The translations under genes and the position numbers were made by a program. From Pempheris klunzingeri (lineage: Eukaryota > Chordata > Actinopteri > Acropomatiformes > Pempheridae), in NCBI RefSeq assembly GCF_042242105.1, contig NC_092029.1, positions 8,371,885 to 8,435,884 on the forward strand: a stretch of 64,000 nucleotides of DNA, written 5' to 3'. Shown here piece by piece: positions 1-12,240 of this stretch. The notes beneath the pieces were generated by a model. The model had not been told where the DNA came from. It saw only the letters and a list, made by a program, of their open reading frames with translations, and searched no databases. Position 1 is the first letter of the stretch. Every line of letters begins with the position of its first letter.

Positions 1-408
1 TTATGGTTCTTGTCAGATAGATCAAATATCAAAAGACAGAATTCAAAAATCACTGTAAGAATTACTCAACAAAATACAAACATGTTTTCTTATCCACTGT
101 ATTTGTTGTGACTGTACAGCTTTATTCTCTTTTCCCCATCCCAAAATTCAAATGTAAGTGTGGGCCGGTATCAACCAATCAGCAGCTTGCAATCAGAAGT
201 TTTCTCCACAGATCTGATCCTCTCCTTCTTTCTTTCTCCATGTGGCTAATTTATTTTCACGTCTCTGCTTCTTCTCTGTCGTCCACCGTTTGAAAGAGAC
301 AGACAGCTACAGGTCGTCACAAAGGTAACGCTCACCATCAGGCTTCAGGGAGGTTAAAGAGGCCAAACTGTCCGTGTGATCAATCAGCCAACATGAGAGC
401 GACCTCGC
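1..408 (-). other. stum 3' UTR and downstream flank
   Basis: Sequence downstream of the stum stop codon (409-411) on the minus strand. AATAAA polyadenylation hexamers read on the minus strand at 250-255 and 121-126, about 155 and 285 nt past the stop, so a short 3' UTR ending here is likely. No other coding sequence seen. Confidence 0.5.
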
Positions 409-3400
409 TCAGACGTCCTGAGGAAGACCCTGGTCTCTATAGCCTGAGGAAGAGTGGGGGGGCAGTGGAGGAGGGGAGATTAAGAAAAGAGAGACACTTT
501 TAAATGCTTGTAGAGAAAACAATTGTGCAAACCATTATCTGGCTTTTATTGCCCCAGTTAAGAGGTTTTTAAAGAGCCACATGCAGCTGCTAAACATTTT
601 GTTTGAACTTTCAACAATAATTGCCTTTCTGCATTTCATTTAATTGAGACAATTGAAAGCAAAGAGGCTAGCAAGAACCTAAATGCAGCTTGGCTGGAGC
701 ATTAAGAGCTAATGCTCCATCATGTGTTGGCTGGAAAACAATCCATTACCCAAGTTTCCTCAAAAACGGAAACAATACTAGTCTGCCTTGAGTTATGGTT
801 TCCAAAGCATTGGAAACTTGATCAGTGATGAATAAGAAACTCTTCTCTTAGCTCTTATTAAACATTTCTAAAAATAGAATTGTAGCAGCCTTTGGGGTCT
901 GGTTAGGATCAACAGGACCAGGGCCAGGACAGGTGTAGATGACGGACCACCAGTAACTGAAGCATGAGGATTTTCCTCCATTAATCATTACCTCCTATCT
1001 ATTTTTAAAGCTATCCTGGGGAGGTTTTGACTACCAGTTGCTCTATGGAGCAATGTTTTACAAGTGGGTCCCCGTTTTGTTAGCATTGCATCCACTCGCA
1101 TGAGGTCACATATGTTTCAACTTCCTCCAAAAATCTTCGATGGCAATTCATTTAACATGTTTTTTGTTTTTTTTTACAGCTCATAGATACACATTTAAAA
1201 TGTGAACATAACTTTTTTTGACAAGTCAACAACAAATCTTGACAGCTGAAATTTTCATCCAAACCATGGACAACTATTTCCAAGGTCAATAATGAACTTT
1301 AATGCTTGAGAGATTTAGGCTGACTCTGTGAAGATACTAAAAATAATATGTGTCCTGTACAAACCAGATGAAAGATCATGAGAAAGTTCTAAATTCATCT
1401 TTGTAAGTTTTTCTAAGCCTGGGAAATGTGGTTATTTGTTTTTGCTTATTCGGCATCTAGGTTAAATTCAGCAGAGCTGACTATTCACTACTTCTGCGTT
1501 TCTACACAATTTTATCAACTCGCTGTGGTGGTGAATGGATAAAAGGTAAATACTTACCATCAGAAACTTTGGTTCATGAAAAAGGAGAACAGAGACAAAG
1601 AAGAGGGGAGAAGAGACAAGAGAGGCAGTTAGTGATGAAAAGCATGAACTTCTTTGTTTTATCATTTTTAAGTATAATTACACAGAAGTTGGCTGTTTTA
1701 AAGTTAGAAAAAGCTATTTGGATTAAAAGAGACATTTATAAAGAGTATTACAATTACAAGAGTTAAGAAAAACCTTCTGTCAACATGACCTGACCTCATT
1801 TTGATTCAGATACATTACACAATCAAATAAACACAAATACAGTAACATAAGCCTGGCTCGCTGGATCGATAAGCAGAAATATGGGAGACGGGAACGGAGG
1901 GAGACGGAACAAGTGAAAAAAAGGCGAAGAAGAAACTGAGGCGGAGAGGAAGACACGGGGCGGGGGTGGGGGGCACAGAGTAGGAGGAATAATGTGAGAG
2001 AGGGAGAAGGAGTAAAGATATGACGAGATCAAATAGGAACAATCGTTAGAGAAAGAGGCAATGGGAAGGCGATCAGTGGGAGGAAGATAATATGATCATT
2101 AGATAGATGGAGAGAGAGAGAGAAGAGAGGGAGTGGGGCAGAAGACAACGTACAAGAGTGTTTGTAGATGTGAAGGTTTGGAAAGACAGGAGACATTAAT
2201 CATATGCACCACAGGCTCCTTCTCTTACAGAGGGAAGGAGAAACCTGATAAACATGCCACATTATCAGAGCCATTCAGTGCATGCAGGAAGAAAGAGGGA
2301 ATAGCTGAATAAGAGCATAACTGCTAAAGCTGCATGTATTGCATTATGGTGTTGAATAGTTGAATAACAATTGATCTTCGAAGCACATTTCATGCATGAT
2401 TTCACTCTGAGAATCTGGCCTCGAACAGGAGTATAGATTGTAGCAGCAACAGTTGAATAAAGCGTGTGCCCAGAGGCCTGAAAAACAGTAGGGGGAGTGT
2501 TTGGGGGGGCAGTGAACAAAAACACACCAGGGGGGCCGCTCACTCCCACACACACAATTACTGTACCTCACACACAAACACACCGCAGACAAGATTCTCG
2601 CAGGCGTGTGTGCACCAACACACATTTTGCGCAGCAATTACCTCACATAGGCGCACTGACACACACAAAGGAGAGCTGTGGTAATTCAAAGGCTGCCTCG
2701 GTGCAACGAGAGAGTAGTGACTGTATGAGTGTGTGTGTGTGTGTGTGTGTGTGTATACACTTGTTCATGCATCAATGCCCAAGGTGAAGACACTACTTTC
2801 TGACAGAGAAGGCGGTAAAATTACCCAATCTCTCCATCTCAGTACTTTGCATTTACCTCTACATCTTTCTTTCTTTCTCTAAACAGGGTTGTGCAGAGTG
2901 CTGTTATTCCACATATTTATTCATCTATATATTCATATATTGGTTTACTGTCACCAAATCCCATGAAGAGACAGATGTCGTTGGATGGTTGAACAGCTTC
3001 AGACCCCCTCTCGGTTGGGTCCAGCCATTTCTGTGCCTTTTACGCAACCAGCAGACCCACATTCACACCCCTTCACACCGTGACTGGACAACTGTGTGGA
3101 GGTGACAATGAAACCAGGGTTTGAACGTCTCCCTCCAGCTCTCTTTTCATGAGATGAACAGAGCGCAACACTATGAATGTCTTCCTGCAGTTTTCCCTAA
3201 ACGTTTCCCAAACAGGAGTAAGTAGGGTATTTGTCGGGGACTATTTTCAGCTGCGGATGATTGCACATTGGGTGCATAGTGAGTATTTATGGCAGCAGGG
3301 TGGTGTAAGTGGGACTGAGTCAAAATAAACTACAGTGCCCACGTTCATTGTGATAAAGTAACTTGTCACTCAGTGCACCAATGTGTTTTTAATAGTTTAT

Positions 3401-6400
3401 GGATAACAATAGAGCTCTACGGCAAAGAGGCATAAGATATCAGGTTGACTGTGTCTATGATATCAAAGACAGATAGTACTTAGTTGGATCAGTTCATTGA
3501 TGGTTTTTTAATGGGAATTAGAAAATATAGAATATCTCCAGACCCCCCCGGTGTTGATTTTCATTTTTCTATAGTTTGGATAGACGCTGAACTCAGCCAT
3601 CTACTGCATGTCACAAGTGAGACAGACAAACAAAAGAAAAGCAGACAAGACCAAAAAAAAAAAAAGAAAGCAAACTGTCAGACAGAAAGACAAACACAGC
3701 TAGACAAGTACTGACTTGCCAGGATGACCATGTCCATTCCCCAGAAGATGCTCATGATCCACCCAACCATGATAACAGCTGTCAGTATCTGGATGAGGGC
3801 TGCGGCCACGTTGAGCCAGAACACGCAACAAACACCTCGCTCTGAGATCAGATCACTGCGAGCTCCGCACAGCACCGTGAACGCCGAGATGAAGGTACCT
3901 GTGGAAAAAAAGCAAAACAACACAACATCCTGTTACCAAAAACAAAAACTACACAGTTCATTACAAGGTTTGTTTGTTCCTTTCACAGTGCTGATGCAGT
4001 ACTTTGCTATTATAAAGAGCGTTTGGCTCCATGATGTGTTTCCCCAACATGAAGCAGAGGAATTTTCCTCTCTGGTTAATTTCTACTGAAGAATACTACA
4101 CAGCAGACACCAAACTTTCCTGTGAAATACGCAAGAAGAGACACGTGGAAACAACTGCTTGCCTCTGCTGGTAACCTGACAGTAAACTCCAGTGTGATTC
4201 ACAGCAGTGTTTTGAGCTAAATGCTAACATCAGCATGCTCAGAGTGACTGTACATGCTGATTTATGATGCAAAATGCACTTTTTAATGTCTTTTCAACAT
4301 AAATATGTGTCCCCAGTGTGCCTACAGACCGTCAAACTATGAGGAAAGACCATCCTCTCTCTTTTTCTCCTGCTCCATCTTTCAGTAAATGTTGGTAAAA
4401 ACACACTGTTTGGATTTGGCTCCCTTTATGATGACATAAGGGGATCTGTTGATCATATGACCTCCTCCAGCCCCTCAGCAGGCCGACTGTACCCACCCGC
4501 TGAAAACCTCCTGAATCCACCTTGTGTCTTTCCTCACTATCACCTGCCTCCAGTAACACGAAGATAAGACAACAACGAAGCAGCAGATTGTTCTGTTCTT
4601 CTAAAACAGAGCGTTCAGACAAGAGGATGAAAAGAAGCTGCAGCAGCCACGTCCCCTAAGAGAAAAATAATGTGTTTTTAGAACATTAGACCATGTAAAC
4701 CTGTTCTAGTAGAACCTCCACATACAAGTATGATCTTTAAAATCATAAAAGTATGATCTTTAAAATAAGCAGAATATGGGACCTTTAAGTGTGTTTGTGC
4801 ATTTGCTAATAGCACTAAACACAATGACTGACACCAAAGGACGGATCACCAAAGGACAATTGGATAGAATTCACCACACTATTGACAACAACATGCTTTT
4901 ACCCCCAAAAAATTGAATTTAACTGTAAACTCAAACTGTAAACATTTGTTTTGTTGCCAAGCCCCGAATGGTATCATAGACAGCAGACAGCCATGTGAGT
5001 GATGTCCACGTATGTAACATAAGAATTACGGTCAAGCATAGCCCAGAGTTGCAGATGTCCACTGCCTTAACTAAAAACATGGGAATAAAACTTTTCTCTG
5101 CCCAGAAGAAATAACAGGTTGAGCACAGTGAGACAGATCGTAGACTGAAGCTTGACACAGCGATACCTCGCACGGTCCACTCAGCGTCCCTGAGTAAGTA
5201 GGTCAGTGAGTGGCCACTGTTGATGAGTATCTGGCTACGGCAGCAGTGGATCTATGCCTTGGAAGAGAGCACTGAAAGACTCTGAATACAGGATTATCTC
5301 TGGGGACAATCCTTGTCTGCCTGAGTGAAATTCAATATCAGTCCTTATCCTGTTATCTATCTGGAGACCTGGACCTTCCCTGGCCCCGCTCATTGTACAG
5401 TAAATGCACCGTGTGTGTGTGTGCTGTGTTTGTATCACACAGAGCAGCACGTGTGTGTCTCAGCGCACACAAATGGGATTACTTCATTACAGGGTGTTTC
5501 CATGACAACATTTCCTCAGGAATATATAGAATATGATTTGTACTCTGTATAGGTCTACCTCATATTATCAATGACATGTTGAGATTAGCCTACTTATCTG
5601 TCATTTTGCCAGCCTGCAGTCTTTTCTTTGGCATTATTTCACACTGGCTCACTAACAAAATACTAGCTGTTGTTTAAACCCATGTCACATCCATACATTC
5701 ATTTTTGTGAATAGGACGACCACTGTTAATGTAACAGCCACAATCTTCACACTGAGTTTGCCAACAGCCATTTCTAGGGATTACTGACTTTTTAATTGTG
5801 CAATTTTTTTATGACATTTCATTTTATTTTGAAATATAAGATACTCTAAAGCAGAATTTGTCCCAAATGTCCCATCTCCCCCCAAAATGGCTTTCATATT
5901 AAATGAGAAAAAAAGAGATGAGAGATGAACAAAAGCAGAATTCGCACATGGAAATAAATTCAGTTTTGTCCCTATATGATATTCTTTCAACATGCAGGAA
6001 GTTTTCTGAAGTCTGTTGTCAACTCCTGAGGAGGAGGCCATCAACGCAGCTCCTGAGAATCATTTTCCATCCAATCATTTTTCTCATCTTGGTCCAGTCT
6101 TTCAATGATTGCAGAGAAACATAGAATACCTCCTCCTATGATATGAAGCTCTGGACAGAATTGAAACTTGTGAGGTTCACAAATATAACAGTGAATCATC
6201 ACTCAGATTGGATGGATTTTGGGGCATGTCCACATTGCATGCACAGTACCAGTGTACCCTCATCTCCCATCTCCATCTTCTGCAGGCTACAGGATGCTTT
6301 AGACTGTATCGTGTTCGTCAAACGATGCACCAAAATCTGATTCCCCAACACATTGAACTGCTGTAGTAGATATTCTCACCTCATATTCTAACAGCATTCT

Positions 6401-8972
6401 CTAATTTTTAACAGCATTACAACAATCACCGTTGATAAAACTGTCATGAAACTGGTTAAGATTAGAGGAATGACACAAGATATAAGTCCGTCTGTAGTGT
6501 TTCCCCTCGTCTTTATTTAGTTAGTATTTATGCAGAAAGTGTCACTGAGCAGAAACCATCTGAATGTGAGGTGTGTTCTTAGCGTTTGAGTCATTCAGTC
6601 AAAGAAATGTTTTCATTCGTACAAAATCATAAATTATTCACAGAATTAGCTGATGTTCAGGGGTGTCTCTACGGGCTTGTTGAAACCCTTTTGCAAATTC
6701 TGAACTGAATACTGCAAATACTGAACGCGACACAAGAAATGCCTGGTGGGCGTTGTGTGCATCATGGCCTTGGCCCTTCTCTTTCTGTGTTACTAGTCAC
6801 ATTGGAGGAATTCAAATATCACAGCAAGCCAAGCAGGTGGGGGGAGGGAGGGACAAGAACGTCCGGGATGCCAGCTGCATCTCGATTCTCCGGAGCAAGA
6901 AAAGGCCAAAGTCGACTCATATAGAAGTTAGTTTCTTATCACTTTTTCTCTCTTGGTCTGTTCCTCTATTTTTCACTCTTTCTGACATTAGCTGGCAAAC
7001 TGAAAACTGAGAGCTCTGTCATGATGAATCTGTCAATAGAAACACAAACATACTAGATATACTCCATTTGCCCTGTTATCTCTGACAAACCTTAATGTAT
7101 ACTATAATATTTACTTTCACATGGCCTACACTGCCCTTATCTGGAATGGTTTCCAAAAACTCTGGGACAGACACAATCCCAGAATAGTAAGCAGCCCTGG
7201 AAGAATGGCAATGTTTACATGTGGAAGAGGAGAGATGAATTAGATATTACTTTTCCGTTCAAGCTTTGAGCTGATGCTCATTTCAAAGCATCTCACAGAA
7301 AGAGCAACAGTGGGCTAAAATGAGATTCCATCCAAGGCCGATATGGTCTGATCAGACAGAGAAATGTTCAGGTCGCGGAGGCCACACCCACCAGCAGATG
7401 CTCTGGCTGCCGTTGGAGTTGCCCACCTCCAGACATGAGCCGTGATTGACAGCAAGTTGGTGGCTGAATGGTTACACATCTCTTCCGTCTTTGGCACATA
7501 AAGCAGGATTTATACAGTCTGGCTACTTCTCATTATTCTGGTAGAAAGTCATGTGTGTTGCATTCACTGAGCAGCAGGTTTTTATCATTGGATGAAATGG
7601 GTGTTGGAAGAAATGATGATCATCATGATCATCATCTATGTCTGATAGGGCTGCAACTAATGGTTATTTTCATTACTGATGAATAATAAAATAAATAAAT
7701 AAACTCAATTTATCGTTTGGTCAATAAAATTTGAGGCAACAGTTCAAAGCAGTTTTGCAGAGCCCAAAGTGTCCTCCTCAAATTGTTTGTTTTCAAATCT
7801 GAGAAATTGGAGCCAATAAACTTTTTATGTTTTGCTTTAGAAATACCTCGAACTTGCAATTTTTTCTCGAAAATGCGATTTTTTTGGCCACAACGCAGCA
7901 CCAGAAATAATCTGTAAACAGAACACTGACATATTGTCACCTTTTAGTTGACATGGTGAACCTGTTAGAAAACAGTTTTCACACATCAGCAAACAGTTTT
8001 CACACATCCGGCAGATGTGCAGCAACTTTATTTATTTGGAGTGGTGTTTCTGGCTGCCTGGTCAATATAAGTCCAATATTCACTCTACTTTTAGCTCTAA
8101 TTTTGGTCTCTACCAACTGCTGAGGGAAATATCTGATCTTTAGCAGCAACATGCTATATTCTGCTATTGTAGGCTCACAGCAGGGCATAGTGGCTGGACA
8201 GCATGGCTTGATGCGACTACCTCTATTACTTGCTGGTTGTTTGTTGCAGGTCAGATAGCTACAACGTAATGTTTATAGCAGAAAATAGCTGCCCACTGTA
8301 CCTGAAAACAAATGAATAAACAATGAGCTGAAAGACAGTAAAGCACTCGAAAGAGCCGAGCGGAACTGCGAAGTCAGTTGATAACTCTCTGCGAGTGATG
8401 TTGATACACTGCTAATGTAAAAATATCGATTAAAGCAGCTTTAATTTACCATTAGATTTATAAATCAATTAACCATTTAAGCTCTAATGTCCATTCACTC
8501 TCGGGGAAAATTCATTTGATATGTGTCTGACCAGTGAGGTCTTTGCAGAGACCAAAAGATCAGCATCACGTTATCTTCCCAGTGTCTTTGTTTGACGAAC
8601 AGAAGTTAATGAAACAGCGAAACATCCAAAATCATTTGATGGAGATTTCCTGTTAACAGGCACAGGCAATATCAAAGCAATAAAAAAACTGAACGACTCC
8701 ACTGTTCCACACTTTGTGGCTGCTGACCATTTACAGCACCTTTCAAACTGCCCATTATTGATTTGAACTAAGCAAACCATCAAGGAAATATCTTGCTGTC
8801 TATGAATATGTGCAGCTGGATAAAACATTGACAGATATGTGCTCAACAGTCCCCCACTGCAATCATAAAGGTTTAATAATTTTTTAACCCTCTCAGTTTG
8901 AGAAATCTACTCTAACAATTCTCCATGTGTGAAAAGCTCTTGGATCCTCTGTATGTCACATGTGGGAGATTT

Positions 8973-9024
<52 letters not shown>

Positions 9025-12000
9025 TATGTGTGTGCCTTGATATTAGCCAGACTAATGACTATAATTACACAGAGAACTCTACAGAGCACCCACTGGTAGT
9101 GTGGGAGGTTAATGATGGAGTGTAAGAGCGTGAAAGACAGAAAGAAAGAAGGAGCAGACATAAAAGGCGACAGAGGGGGAAGGGAAAGAAAAGGAGAAAT
9201 GAAAGGAGAAAGACAGGTTTACTCTAAAGCAGCATTACTTGAAAAATGTGACAAATCAAATTTCATTGATTGTGAGTGAAGAAATAATTAGCTAATTCAT
9301 TTTCTTGATGTACATTAGTCACATGATGTAACTCTATAGATCCCTAAAGAAGGAGAAGAAGACAAAACAGTTCGGCCAATTAAATTAGTTCAGGGTGTGG
9401 CCAAGGCAAAATCACCCATCTATACTAATCTATACTAAATACACAGAAATAAAATTGCTTGATAAATGTCATAGCAACAGAGTGTTTCAGGGATTGGAAA
9501 CGCAAACACAACAACTACATTTCACATTGTAATCCTTTACACAATGCATTCCTGAAAAAATACAGTTAAAGAGAAACTTATTTCAAACATACTGTAAGTA
9601 AAGTTTATACTGTCTAGGATGCATGGACATTACAATCATCTTTATAATTGAAGTATTCAGACATCAGAGGTCTTCTACATTCTTGGAAAGTAAAGGGTAG
9701 AAAACACCTCCTGAAGCTCAGATAAGCTTCCGTTTGCTGCTGAGATGCAACAACATTTCACCAGCTGTTCAGCTCTTTTACTGTGGCCAATTGTAAACCC
9801 ACTGACAGTCAGTGTGAACATGTCCAAGGCTGCCAAATATCTGTATAACAAAGCTACATTCACATCCCAGCTCACTGATAGATGCGACCAGGGACTGATC
9901 AGATTATCAGAAAATAAAAAAGCTTCATCCGTGGCGGTGCTGTGGTCAACGCAGTCGCCACAGCTGTGGGGGCCTTTCTTTGTGGAGTTTGCATGTTCTG
10001 TTAAAAGTACTCCGCCTTTTTCCCACAGCCCAAAGACATGCAGGTCAGGTCAGCTGGTGACTCTAAATTGCTAAATTGTTAGCTGGCACTGAATCCAGCC
10101 CTTCCGCAACCCTGTAAGGGTAAGCAGCAGAGATAATGGATGGATGGAAAAGCTTCATCCATGTGTCTCTACAAATTAAACTTCTCTTTGGCCTTCTTTT
10201 ATAAAAACAACATCAGAGGTGTTGAGGCAACACGTGGGAATATTTGCACATGATTGCACCTCTTGGTAAAATTAAATTAAATCAACAATACAGTGATGTT
10301 GTGCACTATGGAGCCCTTTAGAAGCCATCCACCATATGAGCATGTGTTGATTAGAGACAGATTACACCATGTGGGTTCATTCATAACCCTAAAACCAGAC
10401 TTAACTCTAACCTAACGGTGACTTTTCAGCCTACAGCTAACACATAATTAATTCGAATAAAATGAGGACCAGCAAAAATTTCCCCACTTTTTTCCCCCAC
10501 TTTTTCCCTCATTTCATTTTCTAGGCGAATCCATTGGGTCCTCAGAACGGCTGAAGACCCGAAGCATACACAGACACACCCACGCACAAACATCCAGAGG
10601 CAAGATGTCAGCATCTCCAATATCACATACCATCAAACACACACACTCAGTCCCACACATGACCCCTGCTGCCCGTATACTCACACTGAGGGTTAAATCA
10701 GATATGCACTTTAGCTCTCTGTGTCAAAAGATTGTAACACTGTACATTACCTTCACTATAAAGTTGTGTGATTATTTACAAGCCAACTGCTCTTAATCAG
10801 TTCACACTGCACTGACTAACTGCTTATGTGGTACTACTCACCACTAGATTTTCACTCGGCCTCTACATTGTGGACACAATCTGAAGCTCTGGCAGCATAA
10901 CGTCAGGCAGGATTAATGTAAAGTTAAAACAAGCGAACCCGGGAGAAGGAGGATGTCACACTGAATCCTCCAACTTGCTGCAGAGCTCTGGGTGAAGAAC
11001 ATAGGCCCTATATATGCTATGGTGTGGAAATACACCCTTTTTTCCCCTCACATTTGAAACTCACCGGCTTGCTGATTATATATTTTAGATTTATGGCCCA
11101 TTTTATATTGTTATGAGGTTTATTTTTTTTGTTTGGAGGAACATTTTTCTCAATCTAAGGAAGCACATGTGAAATTCTGTCTTGAGAACAAGAAATGCAT
11201 TTAAGTGAACCTATTATACTATGAGTGATGAAATGGGGTCTGACGTTAACACTGCAAACAGCACCAACAGTCAACGTTTGTTTCCTTTGATCATACCACA
11301 AACTTTCCCTAAGAATACTTTTAAGAAAGTACTTTTAGTTGCCAAATCTTAAAGGTATCATTTGACATTTTGGGGATTATTCTGATTCACTTTCTTTCCG
11401 AGAGTTAGATGAAAAGATCGACACCAGTCTCAGTGCTATTGATCTTTTCATTTTACTCTCAGCAAGGAACTAAATATGTGGATTAGTCAAAACTATTCCT
11501 TTAAGCAAATCTTAGAGGTGTCAGATCAGAAAATGATCATAAGAGTAGTTCCTGTAACATAATGGGCGCACAGCATCCTGTTGACAGCAGAGACCAGAAT
11601 TTAAAATTCTTTTCAAATTTCCTTCCTTCTTTCAAATTTATTTTGAAGGAATAGTTTGACATTTTATGAACCTTAATTGCTTTCTTGCTGAGAATTAAGT
11701 GAGAAGATTGATACTACTCTCTTAGTTTAGCTTAGCGCTCAAAAAAGAGGGAAAAAGCGGCTCCCTGTAAAACTGCAACATCATCAGTTTTTATACAGAT
11801 TTAACATAAATACCGTGTTAATTTGTGAACTTTAGAGGCGCTATTAGCTGTTTCACCCTGTCCCTTTAACCATGACCACGAGGCACACTAACCTTAACCA
11901 AGTAGTTATTTTAAACCATGATCTTTCCTTCAACCTTGAGTTTTGAAAGATAGTATTTCCAGTTCAGGTGAGTTTTTAGGTTTTGGTGATCCAGTAAATG

Positions 12001-12197
12001 TTTCTCAGCAAACAGGTTCTTTGTCCCTGCGATGCTACAGTAGCAGACGAGCCAGGTGCTGTACCACACAATGTCCTGAAATAACTTCTGTAGATCTGTT
12101 GTGCAATAAAAGTCATTCATTATTTTGTCATTTTACAGTACTATGTAATGTGTGTTCTCTTTGTATATGTGCATGTTTGTGTGTGTCTTTGTTCATA

Positions 12198-12240
<43 letters not shown>

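Noticed and set aside
3700-3722. GC-AG donor (CTG|gcaagt) for stum exon 2
   Set aside because: It matches the GC-donor consensus but would give phase 0, which is out of frame with the only exon 3 found. The gtcagt donor four bases on keeps the frame.
4332-4622. 96-codon minus-strand frame in stum intron 1
   Set aside because: No recognisable domain, no acceptor/donor pair that fits stum, and flanking DNA is repeat-like.
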